A DNA stretch of 64,000 bases from Actinoallomurus sp050942425 (GCF_050942425.1 NZ_CP192063.1:3658001-3722000); one strand, 5' to 3'. Positions 8,201-17,180 are shown, counted from the stretch's first letter. Made by a program: numbers and translations. Notes: a model not told the origin generated them from the sequence alone.

Positions 8201-9279
8201 AGATCAAAGACGAGGTGGTCTAGGTCTACCCGCGCGAGCCGATCGGTGACGGCCTCGATCGCGGCGCGCTTTTCCGTGACGAAAAGTACGCGCTTTCCCC
8301 GAGCAGCAAGTTCCGCGATGATGTTCGCGATCGTCTGGCTCTTCCCTGTGCCGGGAGGTCCTTCGATGAGTAGATGCCTGCCAGCGAGTACGTGCCCGAT
8401 GGCCGTGTACTGCGACGAGTCGGCATCCAGTACCAGGTATTCGTTGCTCGGGGTGACCTCGTCACTGGGGACTATCTGGTGTGGGCCCCCCGCTTGCAGC
8501 AGCGCCTGCAGCGACGGCTGATGGCCTGCGAGGGCCGTGATGATCTCATGTTGTGCCAGCAGATCAGCTGAGGTTTGTAGATCTTTCACCATCGGCAGCT
8601 TCTCGTAGCTGAAGACACCTACAACGGCGCGATCTTCCAACTCAGCCGAAACGCGCGTCGATGCCAGAATCGCAGCTAGGTGCTGGAACGCCTGCTGAAC
8701 CTGGTCGGCCGGGTCAGTTACCTCCGCAAACAACGCGTCGAGCTTGTCGTTGAAGGCATCGGCATCGATTTCGGCGCCGTACTGCCGCGAGAGGGCGTAA
8801 ACAAGGACGGGATTCACCGCCGCCTCGTCTGTCACCTCGAGGGTGAAGTCGTTCTCCGTGGCTGTGCGGGACCGCAGGCTGACTGGTTGGAGCAACAGCG
8901 GAGCACGAAGAGGTAGGACGGGAGCAGCGCCACGAGTGCTCGGTGGATCTACTCGGAGCATGCCGCGGGCGAGGTGGCCGGCTTCAACGCCCTGCTCCTC
9001 GTCAAGCTCCAAGATCTTCTTGTGGAGATTCCGGGCTCGCGTACAGGCGGTCTTGTGCTCAGCAGGCTCGGTGATCAGCGCATTTAGCCGGACCTTGTTC
9101 CCTGCGAGGAGGGCCGCCAGCGCCTCTGGCCGTGCGGCGGTTAGGTCCAAAGTAGCGGTCTTGGTGTCCTTGTAATGCAGCAGCGTGTTGCGATGACCGA
9201 GATCAATTAGTTCGTCCGCCCACCTTCCAGCAGCCGTCCGGACGGCCACCAAACGATCACGTTCGACTCCGAACGACAT
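5212..9279 (-). CDS. DUF4011-type superfamily 1 helicase with C-terminal PD-(D/E)XK nuclease (Hhe-like antiphage protein)
   Basis: A 1,355-residue protein; GGGGAGG lies just before the ATG. The N-terminal ~280 residues, starting with an LIDLGHRNTLLHY motif, fit DUF4011. Walker A, EGPPGTGKSQT, is at about 305. Walker B/motif II, VVIFDEASQVEP, is near 840, followed by AGDPKQLPPSRFF (motif III), a WHYRS motif IV, and ESVQGDERD...LNVAVTRAR (motifs V and VI) as in AAA_11/AAA_12 helicases. Near 1170-1195 a YRLDFAL strand and VEADG strand give D-x(n)-E-x-D, the PD-(D/E)XK core of Vsr/MTES_1575-like nucleases, with a following YH and a RIW strand. I recall DUF4011-helicase-Vsr as the architecture of the antiphage gene hhe. 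The nuclease side should cut DNA; the trigger is unknown. Confidence 0.85.
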   Translation of the reverse strand: MSFGVERDRLVAVRTAAGRWADELIDLGHRNTLLHYKDTKTATLDLTAARPEALAALLAGNKVRLNALITEPAEHKTACTRARNLHKKILELDEEQGVEAGHLARGMLRVDPPSTRGAAPVLPLRAPLLLQPVSLRSRTATENDFTLEVTDEAAVNPVLVYALSRQYGAEIDADAFNDKLDALFAEVTDPADQVQQAFQHLAAILASTRVSAELEDRAVVGVFSYEKLPMVKDLQTSADLLAQHEIITALAGHQPSLQALLQAGGPHQIVPSDEVTPSNEYLVLDADSSQYTAIGHVLAGRHLLIEGPPGTGKSQTIANIIAELAARGKRVLFVTEKRAAIEAVTDRLARVDLDHLVFDLHDKRANRRHVAQQLAESLERAGRELPHRLEDLHRTLTERRARAVAHAVELHRTRDPWDISYFEAQARLAALPQESQTHIRFRGARLRKLDAEAIAVVTTDLKDYIDTGGLRVRREESPWSRANIRTESDLEKVILQLDEVAGSALRSTRTEMEHLVATVGLRAPVTLAGWQETLDLLSGVGQTLAILNEQVFGESLDVLLHATSSRAQRRHHQRIGFWRRRVLIKQARALAKNGLRNRADLNSVLANAAAQRDRWRSLAVNGSGPSAVSGLEEITRSYQHLRDQLAAISLSADVEPLEQKPAQEIEAALEALNGDRDTLLRMPKLNGLADRFSQYGLDALLDELAAHDASAEQAADAFHCAWLSSVLDEFRLRVPHLRDFTFSGHQRQIDEFQRADLAHRDTNAHRVRRAVAENLRQARDNHPEQSALVRGQASRKTRHMAIRRLISRAPDVLLAARPCWAMSPVVVSRMLPAERLFDVVIFDEASQVEPQDAITSIMRGHQLVVAGDPKQLPPSRFFRQLLGGAADTRDENGEDADDDLAVYESILDRLSSLLPHRCRLRWHYRSSDERLIAFSNLHIYNRDLVTFPGTLSDSPLTLDLVDAVAAPGQDGSSPQEVQRVVALALQHARLRPKETLGVITMGRRHADRIEIALNDARATHPELDDFFSQEHGPGRRFFIKNLESVQGDERDAIILSIGYPKRPDGRVPLRFGPVNEAGGERRLNVAVTRARQRMTVVSSFSHLDMDPRQTKSARNQGPELIRRFLEFASTGGTVLGSPHAATNLNGFERSVLEALEHEGVPVHPQWGVGDYRLDFALAHPDRPGQMVLAVEADGERYHSAPSARDRDRLRQEHLERLGWRFHRIWSIAWFQDPATETARIIERWRHEVSAQEGRADDTQQSESQPPSLVVPEMVAPSRGPRPLIARHPKIIDYSKDQLVEICSWLLSDGLLLPREDRISEAIQELGFSRRGKIIVERLNAAFDEARQQHIGRRGH

Positions 9280-9752
9280 TCTGCCTCCCCGTTTTCATGG
9301 CGAGCCGCGGGCTGGTGTAGGCGGCTGCGCATGTTGGCGAACAGAGAAACATCTCAATTCCGTCGTTGGATGTCCAGCGCTTCTAAAGATAGAATTGAGA
9401 AACCTCAAAATTGGACACCTGAAACTACCAAAAGTGCATGTCCGGATCTAAATGATCTAAGGTTCGAACGTTTGTCCGATCAGTGTCAGGTCGCCTATCC
9501 AGGGCCGCTCCGTGCGCTGATCCGAAAGCGTCGGACATGGCCATGCTTTCGTTCACTTTCTTGCTGATGGGGTACGTGCTGCGAAATCCGCGCAGATCTC
9601 ACCTTTGCCTGCTGTGTCGTGGCCTCTGAGGGAACTTAAAACAACTTGGCGATTCATAGGCCCAACCTGCAGTCCGGTGGAAACTCGAGATAGCTAGATC
9701 GTCAGACGGCGAGCGATCACGCACTCCTGACGTTATCTACCAATCGATCAGA
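9280..9752. promoter_or_regulatory. Intergenic region upstream of the helicase-nuclease operon
   Basis: No credible gene is present in these 473 bases, which are clearly more AT-rich than the flanks. They separate two minus-strand defence genes and must hold the promoter of the helicase operon. Two inverted repeats are visible: TCTCAATTC (9352-9360) with GAATTGAGA (9392-9400), and TGTCCGA (about 9474-9480) with TCGGACA (about 9533-9539). Either could bind a regulator or fold in RNA. No promoter hexamers can be assigned with confidence. Confidence 0.4.
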
Positions 9753-12752
9753 CTAGGCTGGCTGCCCTTCGCCATGCGCCGTGAACGCTCGCCGCGCTAG
9801 CTCGCCGAGCTGTTGATCTCCTTGAATTTCGTCCTGGAACCGCCTCTCAATCAGCGCGAGCCAGTTGCGCGGCAATCGCTCAGCGTCCAGCGCAAGCTGT
9901 CGAAAGATCATCCTTAGGTAGAGAGGGGAGTCCGGGTCATCGATTGTGATGGCATCGAGGCATGCGTCGTAGTGCGCTGTGAGCGACTCGGGGGCCTCAT
10001 CTTCGACGGTGACCCGGATGAGTTCCGTTAGCTCGTGGGCTGCCGACGCGTACGACCCATCCGGACGGCGGTGGAACACCTCCGTAAGATTCTCAAGCGG
10101 CTCGGATGCGTGAAGGAGGAGGTCAGTCAGCTCGTCGCAAAGGAGCGCGGTATCCGCGTAAGCGCCTACGTTGGCCATGCGGAACGTGTCGAGGGTCGGC
10201 AGGTCATCGTACGCCCACGTCGGGTCGATACGGGCGAACGGCTGTACCGGGCTGAGTATTAGGTCGCGTGAGGCTCCGCGCTTCACACGGCGTGGTATGA
10301 AACAGAGGGTGAGGCTACGGAATTCGTCGTCTGAGAGCTGCGAGCGCCACAGGAGGGTATGGCGGCGCCAGTCGTTGACTGGATCTGGTGAACCAGGGAA
10401 CAGGTCGCTGGCTCGAAGCGGACCAAGGAGGGCAATGAGTAGCACGAGGTTGACTGAGTAGGCGGCGTATCGCGCTGGCATCGGGGACTGGGCCGGGGCA
10501 TAGCTCCCATAAGCGCTCTCGCGTTGGGGTGCGAGGGCGGCGCCGAAGTGCTCCTGCAGCAGTTGACGGATGAGGCCTCGTTTGGGCAACTCATGACACA
10601 GCGCGGCGATGAAGTAGGTAATTGAGCTGCGGGCTGAGATTGGAACGAACGATAGCAACACACGCAGGAAGCCGTCGTCGGAGTTGGCTTGACGGGTGCG
10701 CCGTGCTGCGTGCTCCGCATCCCGGGCGAGTTCGGCTAGTTCACGGACGACCAGCCGCGCCACAAGGAACTCCCCGAACGTCGCGTGGAGGAACTCACAG
10801 GTAGTGAGCCTCGTTTCGGCACGCACAGCCTGGGATTGGTGAACGAAAAAGAACTTTCCTACCACTCGCTGCGCCGGGCTAAGCGGTGAGTGTATACCGG
10901 ACACTGGGCCAGCTTCCTTCAGAAGTGACGCCAGGTCAGTGTTCAGCTCGTCTTCGGTGATCCATTGGCGGCGTCGGTTGAACATAGAGAACGCGGTGAG
11001 CGACAGGTGCAATAGATCCTCTTCGACCGCCCGAGCGAAATCTTGGCTGTCGAGATTCGCGCTGGACTTGGCGACTTCTCGCTCGGCGAACCGGTTCAGC
11101 AGCCGCTCATAGAGTTGGGCCTGGTCGAGGTTGTCATCATCTCGCTGAAGGGCGTTGTCGTCGGCGTCATAGAGCGCAAGCATCATCAAAAGCAAAGGCT
11201 GCTCGGCCAAAGTTGCATGCGCCAGAGCGCTCGTCACCGGCAACGGCAAAAGCCCACGAGTCTCGAAGAATGGTTCGTTAGCCTCGTTCCAGACCTTCAG
11301 CCAGCGCTCTACCTGGCCGGGGTGGAACGGTTCTAGATGTAGGACAACCACACCGTCGGGCGGCACGCGCACCCGGTCGGCGACCGTCGTTCGACTGGTT
11401 ACCACAACGGCGACAGGCCGTCCCTGGTCGGCCTCTCGCTCTTGGAACTGCACGATCCGTTCCAGGTAGTCCGACTGACTGACGCCGGTGGCCTGAAGGA
11501 GCTCGTCGTATCCGTCCAGCAGCACGACGGGCAGGGCACCGTCGGCCGTCCGGGCCAAAGCAGGCCAGGACAGCGTCTCTCCAGTCGCGTCCCGGATGGC
11601 GTACTCGATTTGGCCCTGGAGATCGCTGTCGGCGGGCGTCTCGCGTAGCGACACGCGGACGACGAGGAAGTCGGAGGCCGGCAGCCGCGCGGCGAGGACC
11701 TTGGTGAGCACCGACTTACCCGAGCCCGGTTGGCCGAGCAACAGCAGCGGGCCTCTTACGGCCTTCAGAGAGGTCAGGTATCCGAGCAGATACCCGTACA
11801 GGTCGTCCCGGACCGGGATGTCTGCCCACCAGTCCTGGTGATCAGGTCGGCTGAATGGGCTCAGGTCGGCAGCGCGGAATTGGTGATCGATGTACGCGTC
11901 TTCGAGCGCCGGGATAATCAGCCCCGGAGGCACGTCGCCGGTGCGAAGCACGCCGCGACTGAGCTCAGCGCGGTACCGGCAAGCGAGTTCCTCCCGCCGC
12001 CCGTCAGGCGCCCGGTCCGAGGCGATTCTGGCGAGGACGTGCTCCAGCTCGGTCAGGCCCGATCGGAGCGTCGCCCGGGTTACCGAGTGCTCGCCCAGGT
12101 TGATCCAGAAAGCGACCTCCGGAAAGTCGGCCGCGAGGCGGCGGAGCATCTCATCGTGCCGCCGTATAGCGTGTGCCGGAACATCCTCGCGGAGGGCGCG
12201 AACGATACGAGCCTGGCGGGTTCCGTCGAGGTCATCCCATATCGCTAGGCCGGTCACAAACTGACCGAGGGACTCAGACAGTGCCAGGTAGTAAGCCTCC
12301 AACTCTCGCTCATCCGGCCGATGCGGTCCGACTGACGGAACCTGGGTGCGAAGCAGGTGTCGGGTGACGCTACTGAGCCGAGGATTGGATCCGGCGGATC
12401 CTCGGGTGGCGACCGCGAGCTGCTCGGCTCTGTCGAGGTCGAGATCGGGCAAGCCACACTCGGCGATAGCCTCGAAGTACGCAGTGAGGACGATGACCGC
12501 GTGGGCCGCCTCTAGCCGCTGGGTACGGTCAAACCGCCCGAGGCCGGAAATCTTCTCAGCCAGGCCAGCGACGAGTTCGCCGCCGACCTTAGCCATCTCG
12601 GCCTTGGCATCGAACAGGCTGAGCACGAACTGTGTGCCGCCGGCCGTTGCCGCCAGAAGGGCCCCTCCAGTGAGCGTATCGAGGGCCTTGACGGCCTTGC
12701 CTCGGCCGCCGAGCAGCTTGACAGCGTCGGAGTAAGAGAGCGACCGGGCCAT
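9753..12752 (-). CDS. NACHT-domain STAND NTPase with helical N-terminal domain (NLR-like defence protein)
   Basis: A 999-residue protein with TTGGAGG before the ATG. Residues 1 to about 320 are helical and resemble the NACHT N-terminal helical (NNH) domains. Walker A, LLLLGQPGSGKS, is near 335-346. Walker B is VVLLDGYDELL near 413, with the NACHT-type extra acidic residue, and VVVTSRTTV is the sensor 1 strand. A winged-helix and helical region follows, then a long leucine-rich alpha-helical C-terminus without obvious repeats, as expected for a sensor. Bacterial NACHT proteins protect against phage by sensing infection and triggering an effector. There is no fused nuclease or TIR domain here, so the NNH domain itself or another gene must carry the effector function. 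It lies directly downstream of the relaxase on the same strand. Confidence 0.8.
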   Translation of the reverse strand: MARSLSYSDAVKLLGGRGKAVKALDTLTGGALLAATAGGTQFVLSLFDAKAEMAKVGGELVAGLAEKISGLGRFDRTQRLEAAHAVIVLTAYFEAIAECGLPDLDLDRAEQLAVATRGSAGSNPRLSSVTRHLLRTQVPSVGPHRPDERELEAYYLALSESLGQFVTGLAIWDDLDGTRQARIVRALREDVPAHAIRRHDEMLRRLAADFPEVAFWINLGEHSVTRATLRSGLTELEHVLARIASDRAPDGRREELACRYRAELSRGVLRTGDVPPGLIIPALEDAYIDHQFRAADLSPFSRPDHQDWWADIPVRDDLYGYLLGYLTSLKAVRGPLLLLGQPGSGKSVLTKVLAARLPASDFLVVRVSLRETPADSDLQGQIEYAIRDATGETLSWPALARTADGALPVVLLDGYDELLQATGVSQSDYLERIVQFQEREADQGRPVAVVVTSRTTVADRVRVPPDGVVVLHLEPFHPGQVERWLKVWNEANEPFFETRGLLPLPVTSALAHATLAEQPLLLMMLALYDADDNALQRDDDNLDQAQLYERLLNRFAEREVAKSSANLDSQDFARAVEEDLLHLSLTAFSMFNRRRQWITEDELNTDLASLLKEAGPVSGIHSPLSPAQRVVGKFFFVHQSQAVRAETRLTTCEFLHATFGEFLVARLVVRELAELARDAEHAARRTRQANSDDGFLRVLLSFVPISARSSITYFIAALCHELPKRGLIRQLLQEHFGAALAPQRESAYGSYAPAQSPMPARYAAYSVNLVLLIALLGPLRASDLFPGSPDPVNDWRRHTLLWRSQLSDDEFRSLTLCFIPRRVKRGASRDLILSPVQPFARIDPTWAYDDLPTLDTFRMANVGAYADTALLCDELTDLLLHASEPLENLTEVFHRRPDGSYASAAHELTELIRVTVEDEAPESLTAHYDACLDAITIDDPDSPLYLRMIFRQLALDAERLPRNWLALIERRFQDEIQGDQQLGELARRAFTAHGEGQPA

Positions 12753-12885
12753 GGGTCCTCCAAGCGGAAGCCAGGGTTACGGGTACAGCATCCCCGGGAT
12801 ACGGCGCGATTGTGGGGAGTTGACGGTAGGAGGCCACAACGCGTCGCTCGCTTGGACGGGCCGGAATTATGAGATTACCTGCCGG

Positions 12886-15800
12886 TCACGTCTCGCAGGC
12901 GTTAGAGGTTGCGCTGGGTACTCCGTTGGATTTCTTGGACGGGCGGCTGGTAGCGGATGCGACTGGGCCGTTGGTCGCGGCGCTGTGCGGTTTTGGCTTG
13001 TCTGTGAGCAGTGCGTTCGGTGGCTTCAAAGGTGAGCGCTTCAGGCTCGAGCCTGCTGCGGAGCCGTTGTCCAGCGTGCACGGCGGCGAGGTGATCGAGG
13101 TCGGTGCTGGTGTGGGCGTCATAGGGATGACGTTGGCAACGCGGCGGGCGGTGGGTACGGACCTCGTCGGCGATCGGTCGGGTTCGCGACTGAGCTCGGT
13201 GAGTATGAGGGTGTCGGCGCGCTTACCGCTGGCGGTGGCGGCGTAGGCGTCGATGGCGCGGTGGAGTTCTTCAGCCGGGTTGCGTGCCTGGCCGTGGCGT
13301 GCCCGATCGGTGTCGTCTTCAAGGAGATTGCGGGGGAGGTAGAGGCGGGCGGTGTGTCGGTCTCGGGACATGGCGGCGTACAGGGTGTTGGGGTCGAGGC
13401 CGAGCCCGTAGATGAGTGTGTGGTCGCAGGTGAGTCCTTGGGCTGCGGCGACCGTCAGCGCGGTTCCGTGGTCGAGGCCGCCGTGTGCGATGAAGGCCGG
13501 TGACAGCCACTCCCGCACGATGTGGGGGCCGTCCGGACCGTGGTGTTGCCATTCGACTTGGACGTTGCGGTGCGAGTCGATGGAGGTGATGAGACCGCGG
13601 TAGCCGTTGAGTACGTCGGTGTGGCGTGGATCGGTTCGGGACCGGTAGTCGTTGATACGGATCCTCACGTGGTCACCGACCGCTAGTCGCAGGGTGGTGC
13701 CGCCGTTGCGGCGGTAGGTGTGATCGGGGCCGGACAGTTCTTGGTTGACGCGGCGGATGGTGCGGGCGGCGTGGTTGAGGGCGTCGACGTCGTTGTTAGT
13801 GCCGGCAAGGATGAGTACTTGGGCGAGTTCGTCGTGGAGGTCGGTGGCTCCTCGCCGCACGGTCGTCCAGTCGGCGAGCAGGGCGGCCAGGGTGTCGTCA
13901 CGGTCGGCGCCAGCATGCACCTTTCCACCTGCGCCCCATGTGCGGAGCGCGTGGCCTCGGCGGTTGTCGCGCCATAGTTGCAGGGCGCGGCGTTCGAGGC
14001 GGTCATGTTGGCGTCGGTTCTCGGTCAGGGTGGGTCCGTCGACTTGGCGGTGGATGGCTGCGAATGCGCCACCGACGCCCACGGCGCGCAGCTGCATCGG
14101 GTCTCCGATCAGCACGACCTTCGTGCCGGAGGCGGCGGCGGACTGCAGTATCTGGGCCAGGTCCCGGTCGTCGACCATGGCGGCTTCATCGACGACGAGG
14201 ACATCGACGCCGGCCAAGCCGACATCCTTTCTGCCGCTGCGGATGCGGTTGAGCCAGGAGGCGATCGTCGCGGCGGGGATGTCCGTGCTTGCCTGCAGGT
14301 TCGCTGCCGCGACCGCAGCGGTGGCTGCGCCGGCGACAGTGAGCCCTTCGGCGTGCCAGGCGGCGCGGGCGGCGGACATGAGCGCGGTTTTGCCGGATCC
14401 GGGTACTCCGATCACCGCGTCGACGCCGTGCCCGTCGACGGTGAGTCGTTCGACCACGGCGCGCTGTTCGGCCGATAGTGGAAAGCTCTTGCTGGCCTCG
14501 TACGCCTCGATGGCCAGCTCGGTGGTTGGCGCCGGAACCTTGGCCAAGCCGGCACCGTACCCGGCACGGGCTGCCTCCAGCGCCGCGGTCTCGGCAGCAA
14601 GGATGTCGCGAGTCGTGTAGCGGCTGGGGTGTGTCAGATGGGCGATCCGGCCGGGCAGCGGAACGGCAGGTCCGCCCTCCAGCGACAGGACCGCTTCGGT
14701 GAGCGCTTCGGCCTCGGCCAGATCTGCTACCCCGGCTGGGAGCGCGTCGCACACGGCGGCGAAGACGGCTGCACGGCGGACCTTCTTGGTGTGTGCACAC
14801 ACCCCGGTCTCGGGATCGAAGACCTGCGCGGCGATCGCCTCCACGCTCGGTACCGCCTGGACAGAGCCGCCCGGCATTGCAGACAGCTTGAGATTGAGGC
14901 CGGACAGGTCGTCAGAGGCGAACCCTGCCTCGTTCGCCTGGCGGTCCCATGACGATCGGAGCGCCTCGCTGTCAGTGCCGCACGGTTTGTGCTCACGAGT
15001 CGTGGCTGCTGCGGTCCTGGCCTGCGCCGTCGAGGCGTACTCGGGATCGACGCCGGCCGCCAGCAGGAGGTCCCGGATCTGGCTATGGCGTTTGGAGAAC
15101 ACCGCCCGTAGGTGATCGGGAATCACTGCGATCTCCCAAACCCCCGTATGGGGATCCCGACGCCAGGTGAGGCCGTAACGGCGGGTCAGTTCGTGGCGCA
15201 TGCGTGCTTGGGTGAACGCTCCGAGCGCGCCGACGTTGTGGTGGAACTCACTCCCACCCGCCCCCGGGCAGCTCCATACCCCGTCGGTTCGGCGGATCAG
15301 GTTGGCGATCACCACATGTGCGTACAGGTGCGGGTCGGGAGTAGCGCCTTCGACGGGCCGGGCCACCGAATGCCACATCACCCATCCCAACAGCCCGGTC
15401 GAGCTGACCCGCTCCGCGGTCTTGCTATCACCGTGGTGGCCCTTCATCCCGTACCCGCACCAGACCTCCAGTGCGGCCACGGCCTCGTCCACCACGTCGG
15501 CGAACATGTCCTCGATCTCGGCTGCGGTTCCCGTGTCGGTCAATCCGTACAGGACACTGATCGACTTCGGCAGGTCCAGGGTCACGTCATAGCCGCGGTT
15601 GCCGATGCGTACCCGGCGGTGCGCGTGCGCCTGTGCATGCTCCACCTCGGCGGCCGGATACACCTCATCGAGATCGATTCCGGCGGCTTCGGCCAGCCGG
15701 GAAAGATCGGCGTACGGGGCCCGGTGGGCTTCCCCGTGGCGGTTCACCATTCGCACCAGGCGCTGCAACCGCTTCGCCGCCCACCGGCCCGCCATGGACT

Positions 15801-16314
15801 CCTCCAGGTCGACGTCGCGTTCGGTGATCGCCGCCACCAGAGGCGCTGCGGACAGCGTCCCGGACGGGTCGGTTGCCATCTTCGGCTTCACCAGGACCTG
15901 TCCGGAACGTGGATCAAGCCCGGCCATCAACGCTCGCGCAGCGTCCTTCTGCGCCTCGGTCAGTGCGCTGCCCGGGGTGATGCCAACCTCTGCCAAGCCC
16001 CGCCCGATCCACGTCAGCGAGCGCTCGGCTGCCTTCATCCGGTACCGAAGTTGATGATCAGCTTGTCGCCCGACGAGTGCCTGCGCTTGGCCCTGGGCCG
16101 GGGGCGCGAGTCCGCAGCCGGCGCCTTCCGATAGGCGGTACTCCACCTGGGCTGGCGCTGGCCCAGCTTCGTCACCCACGCCACCGATCTCACCCCCTTG
16201 GCCCTGGCTCCTCGGCCGGGGCGACGGACCGTCCGCCGTATCGCGATACCTGGGTCCAACCCCGTTTGATGTTGCTTGTTGTAGATGATGAGTTGTATGT
16301 GGATTGATAGTCAA
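12886..16314 (-). CDS. MobF-family conjugative relaxase with RecD-like helicase domain
   Basis: An open frame of 1,142 codons. The TrwC-type relaxase region holds the strand GYDVTLDLPKSISVLYGL and the metal-binding PDPHLYAHVV histidines, followed by FSKRHSQI as in MobF relaxases. The helicase part carries Walker A, GVPGSGKTALM (near residue 630), Walker B, VLVVDEAAMVDD, IGDPMQL, and a UvrD-like end (TVAAAQGLTCDHTLIYGLG ... YAAMSR). Such proteins nick and unwind the transferred strand in conjugation. The start is uncertain: the first codon is a TTG with no ribosome site inside AT-rich DNA, and in-frame GTG codons near 16179 and 16146 are more plausible. The C-terminal ~80 residues are low-complexity. 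No coupling protein or type IV secretion gene is in the window. Confidence 0.85.
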   Translation of the reverse strand: MTINPHTTHHLQQATSNGVGPRYRDTADGPSPRPRSQGQGGEIGGVGDEAGPAPAQVEYRLSEGAGCGLAPPAQGQAQALVGRQADHQLRYRMKAAERSLTWIGRGLAEVGITPGSALTEAQKDAARALMAGLDPRSGQVLVKPKMATDPSGTLSAAPLVAAITERDVDLEESMAGRWAAKRLQRLVRMVNRHGEAHRAPYADLSRLAEAAGIDLDEVYPAAEVEHAQAHAHRRVRIGNRGYDVTLDLPKSISVLYGLTDTGTAAEIEDMFADVVDEAVAALEVWCGYGMKGHHGDSKTAERVSSTGLLGWVMWHSVARPVEGATPDPHLYAHVVIANLIRRTDGVWSCPGAGGSEFHHNVGALGAFTQARMRHELTRRYGLTWRRDPHTGVWEIAVIPDHLRAVFSKRHSQIRDLLLAAGVDPEYASTAQARTAAATTREHKPCGTDSEALRSSWDRQANEAGFASDDLSGLNLKLSAMPGGSVQAVPSVEAIAAQVFDPETGVCAHTKKVRRAAVFAAVCDALPAGVADLAEAEALTEAVLSLEGGPAVPLPGRIAHLTHPSRYTTRDILAAETAALEAARAGYGAGLAKVPAPTTELAIEAYEASKSFPLSAEQRAVVERLTVDGHGVDAVIGVPGSGKTALMSAARAAWHAEGLTVAGAATAAVAAANLQASTDIPAATIASWLNRIRSGRKDVGLAGVDVLVVDEAAMVDDRDLAQILQSAAASGTKVVLIGDPMQLRAVGVGGAFAAIHRQVDGPTLTENRRQHDRLERRALQLWRDNRRGHALRTWGAGGKVHAGADRDDTLAALLADWTTVRRGATDLHDELAQVLILAGTNNDVDALNHAARTIRRVNQELSGPDHTYRRNGGTTLRLAVGDHVRIRINDYRSRTDPRHTDVLNGYRGLITSIDSHRNVQVEWQHHGPDGPHIVREWLSPAFIAHGGLDHGTALTVAAAQGLTCDHTLIYGLGLDPNTLYAAMSRDRHTARLYLPRNLLEDDTDRARHGQARNPAEELHRAIDAYAATASGKRADTLILTELSREPDRSPTRSVPTARRVANVIPMTPTPAPTSITSPPCTLDNGSAAGSSLKRSPLKPPNALLTDKPKPHSAATNGPVASATSRPSKKSNGVPSATSNACET

Positions 16315-16395
16315 TAAGTTTGTATGTTCTATTTTAGGATTTAGGTGTTGATGGTTCTATATGAGTTGTTCAGTTATTTGCAGTTGTATTTAGTG
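16262..16395. other. AT-rich, strand-skewed leader next to the relaxase (possible oriT or control region)
   Basis: About 130 bases of very AT-rich sequence, almost free of C on the plus strand (runs such as TTTGATGTTGCTTGTTG and GTTATTTGCAGTTGTATTTAG), in otherwise GC-rich DNA. It covers the presumed leader of the relaxase gene. Origins of transfer often lie beside their relaxase gene in AT-rich, repeat-containing DNA. No clear nic-site consensus or long inverted repeat can be assigned by eye, so the role is inference. Confidence 0.35.
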
Positions 16396-16820
16396 TTCGT
16401 TGTTCGGAGTGATCGGCGAGCGCAACAGCCCTGTACAGGCCGGAGATCCGGCCGAGCGCTGATGCCATGACCGACCGCCCATGGGCATGAGCCAAGACGG
16501 TTCCACGCTCTCGAACCAGATGCGATCAATCGACCCACAAAGACACGGCCGGCCGAGGGATGACTCCGCTGACCCTGCGCTAACGGCCCCCTGATTTCCG
16601 CCCTCTACTGTCTGGGCGCTATGAGAGGCCAGATGTATGACGCAGTTGTTTCTCGTCGCTTCTGCTCGGCGTGCGGCACGTGAGCAGGCAATGGTGGCGA
16701 GATCCGGACAGGACCGCTGCGTAGGCCATCGCACGGGCGGCTGAGCACGCGCGAATCCTCATCGAGTACCGCACCGAGATCGAGCTGATCGACGAGAGTG
16801 GTCACGCCGTCGACGTCCCC
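16315..16820. other. Intergenic stretch between relaxase and hypothetical gene
   Basis: Beyond the AT-rich segment ending near 16395, I see no supported gene here. Short frames on the minus strand are rich in Cys, Arg and Ser and look non-coding. From 16725 an open plus-strand frame leads into the hypothetical protein at 16821 without an ATG or GTG until 16821, which may mean that its true start has been lost. Confidence 0.4.
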
Positions 16821-17180
16821 GTGGTCCTGGTAGACGTTCATGGCAGCCCGTGGATCATCCATCCGGACCCCGAAGGCATCCTCGGCTGGCTGACCGCGCA
16901 GATCGACCTCCACGAGGACGGCGACTTCGCCATCTTGACGGTCACCTACGGATGGCTCGGCGCCGGCGACCTGGAGCCCGACCGCCTCATCGCCAACCTG
17001 ATCGAGGCCGACTGGCTCCCGACCAACATCTGGATGACCGAGCACGTATCCACCCGACGCCGCACGATCGGCGGACAGTCCGCGGACACCAACGGTCAGC
17101 GCGCCCAAGCGCCGTACCGCTCCCCAGACAACCCCACGCCGGGGCTCAACGAAGGAAGGAAGCACAGATGGAACCCATGA
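16821..17180 (+). CDS. Hypothetical protein, possibly truncated at its N-terminus
   Basis: A 119-residue frame from a GTG. The first ~75 residues have a convincing protein composition (DVHGSPWIIHPDPEGILGWL, AILTVTYGWLGAGDL, PDRLIANLIEADWLP), and the open frame continues upstream to 16725 with similar quality (ILIEYRTEIELIDESG), so the real N-terminus may be lost through a frameshift or deletion. The last 45 residues are polar and arginine-rich. It overlaps the ATG of the excisionase-like gene by 13 bases, and the two probably form a unit. I do not recognise the family. Confidence 0.4.
   Translation: MVLVDVHGSPWIIHPDPEGILGWLTAQIDLHEDGDFAILTVTYGWLGAGDLEPDRLIANLIEADWLPTNIWMTEHVSTRRRTIGGQSADTNGQRAQAPYRSPDNPTPGLNEGRKHRWNP

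Noticed and set aside
9331..9567. Small plus-strand gene of 78 codons in the gap between NACHT and helicase genes
   Set aside because: No ribosome site, unusual Trp/Arg/Ser composition and no recognisable features.
16390..16734. Minus-strand frame of 114 codons
   Set aside because: Cys/Ser-rich, no start context and opposite an open frame with better composition.
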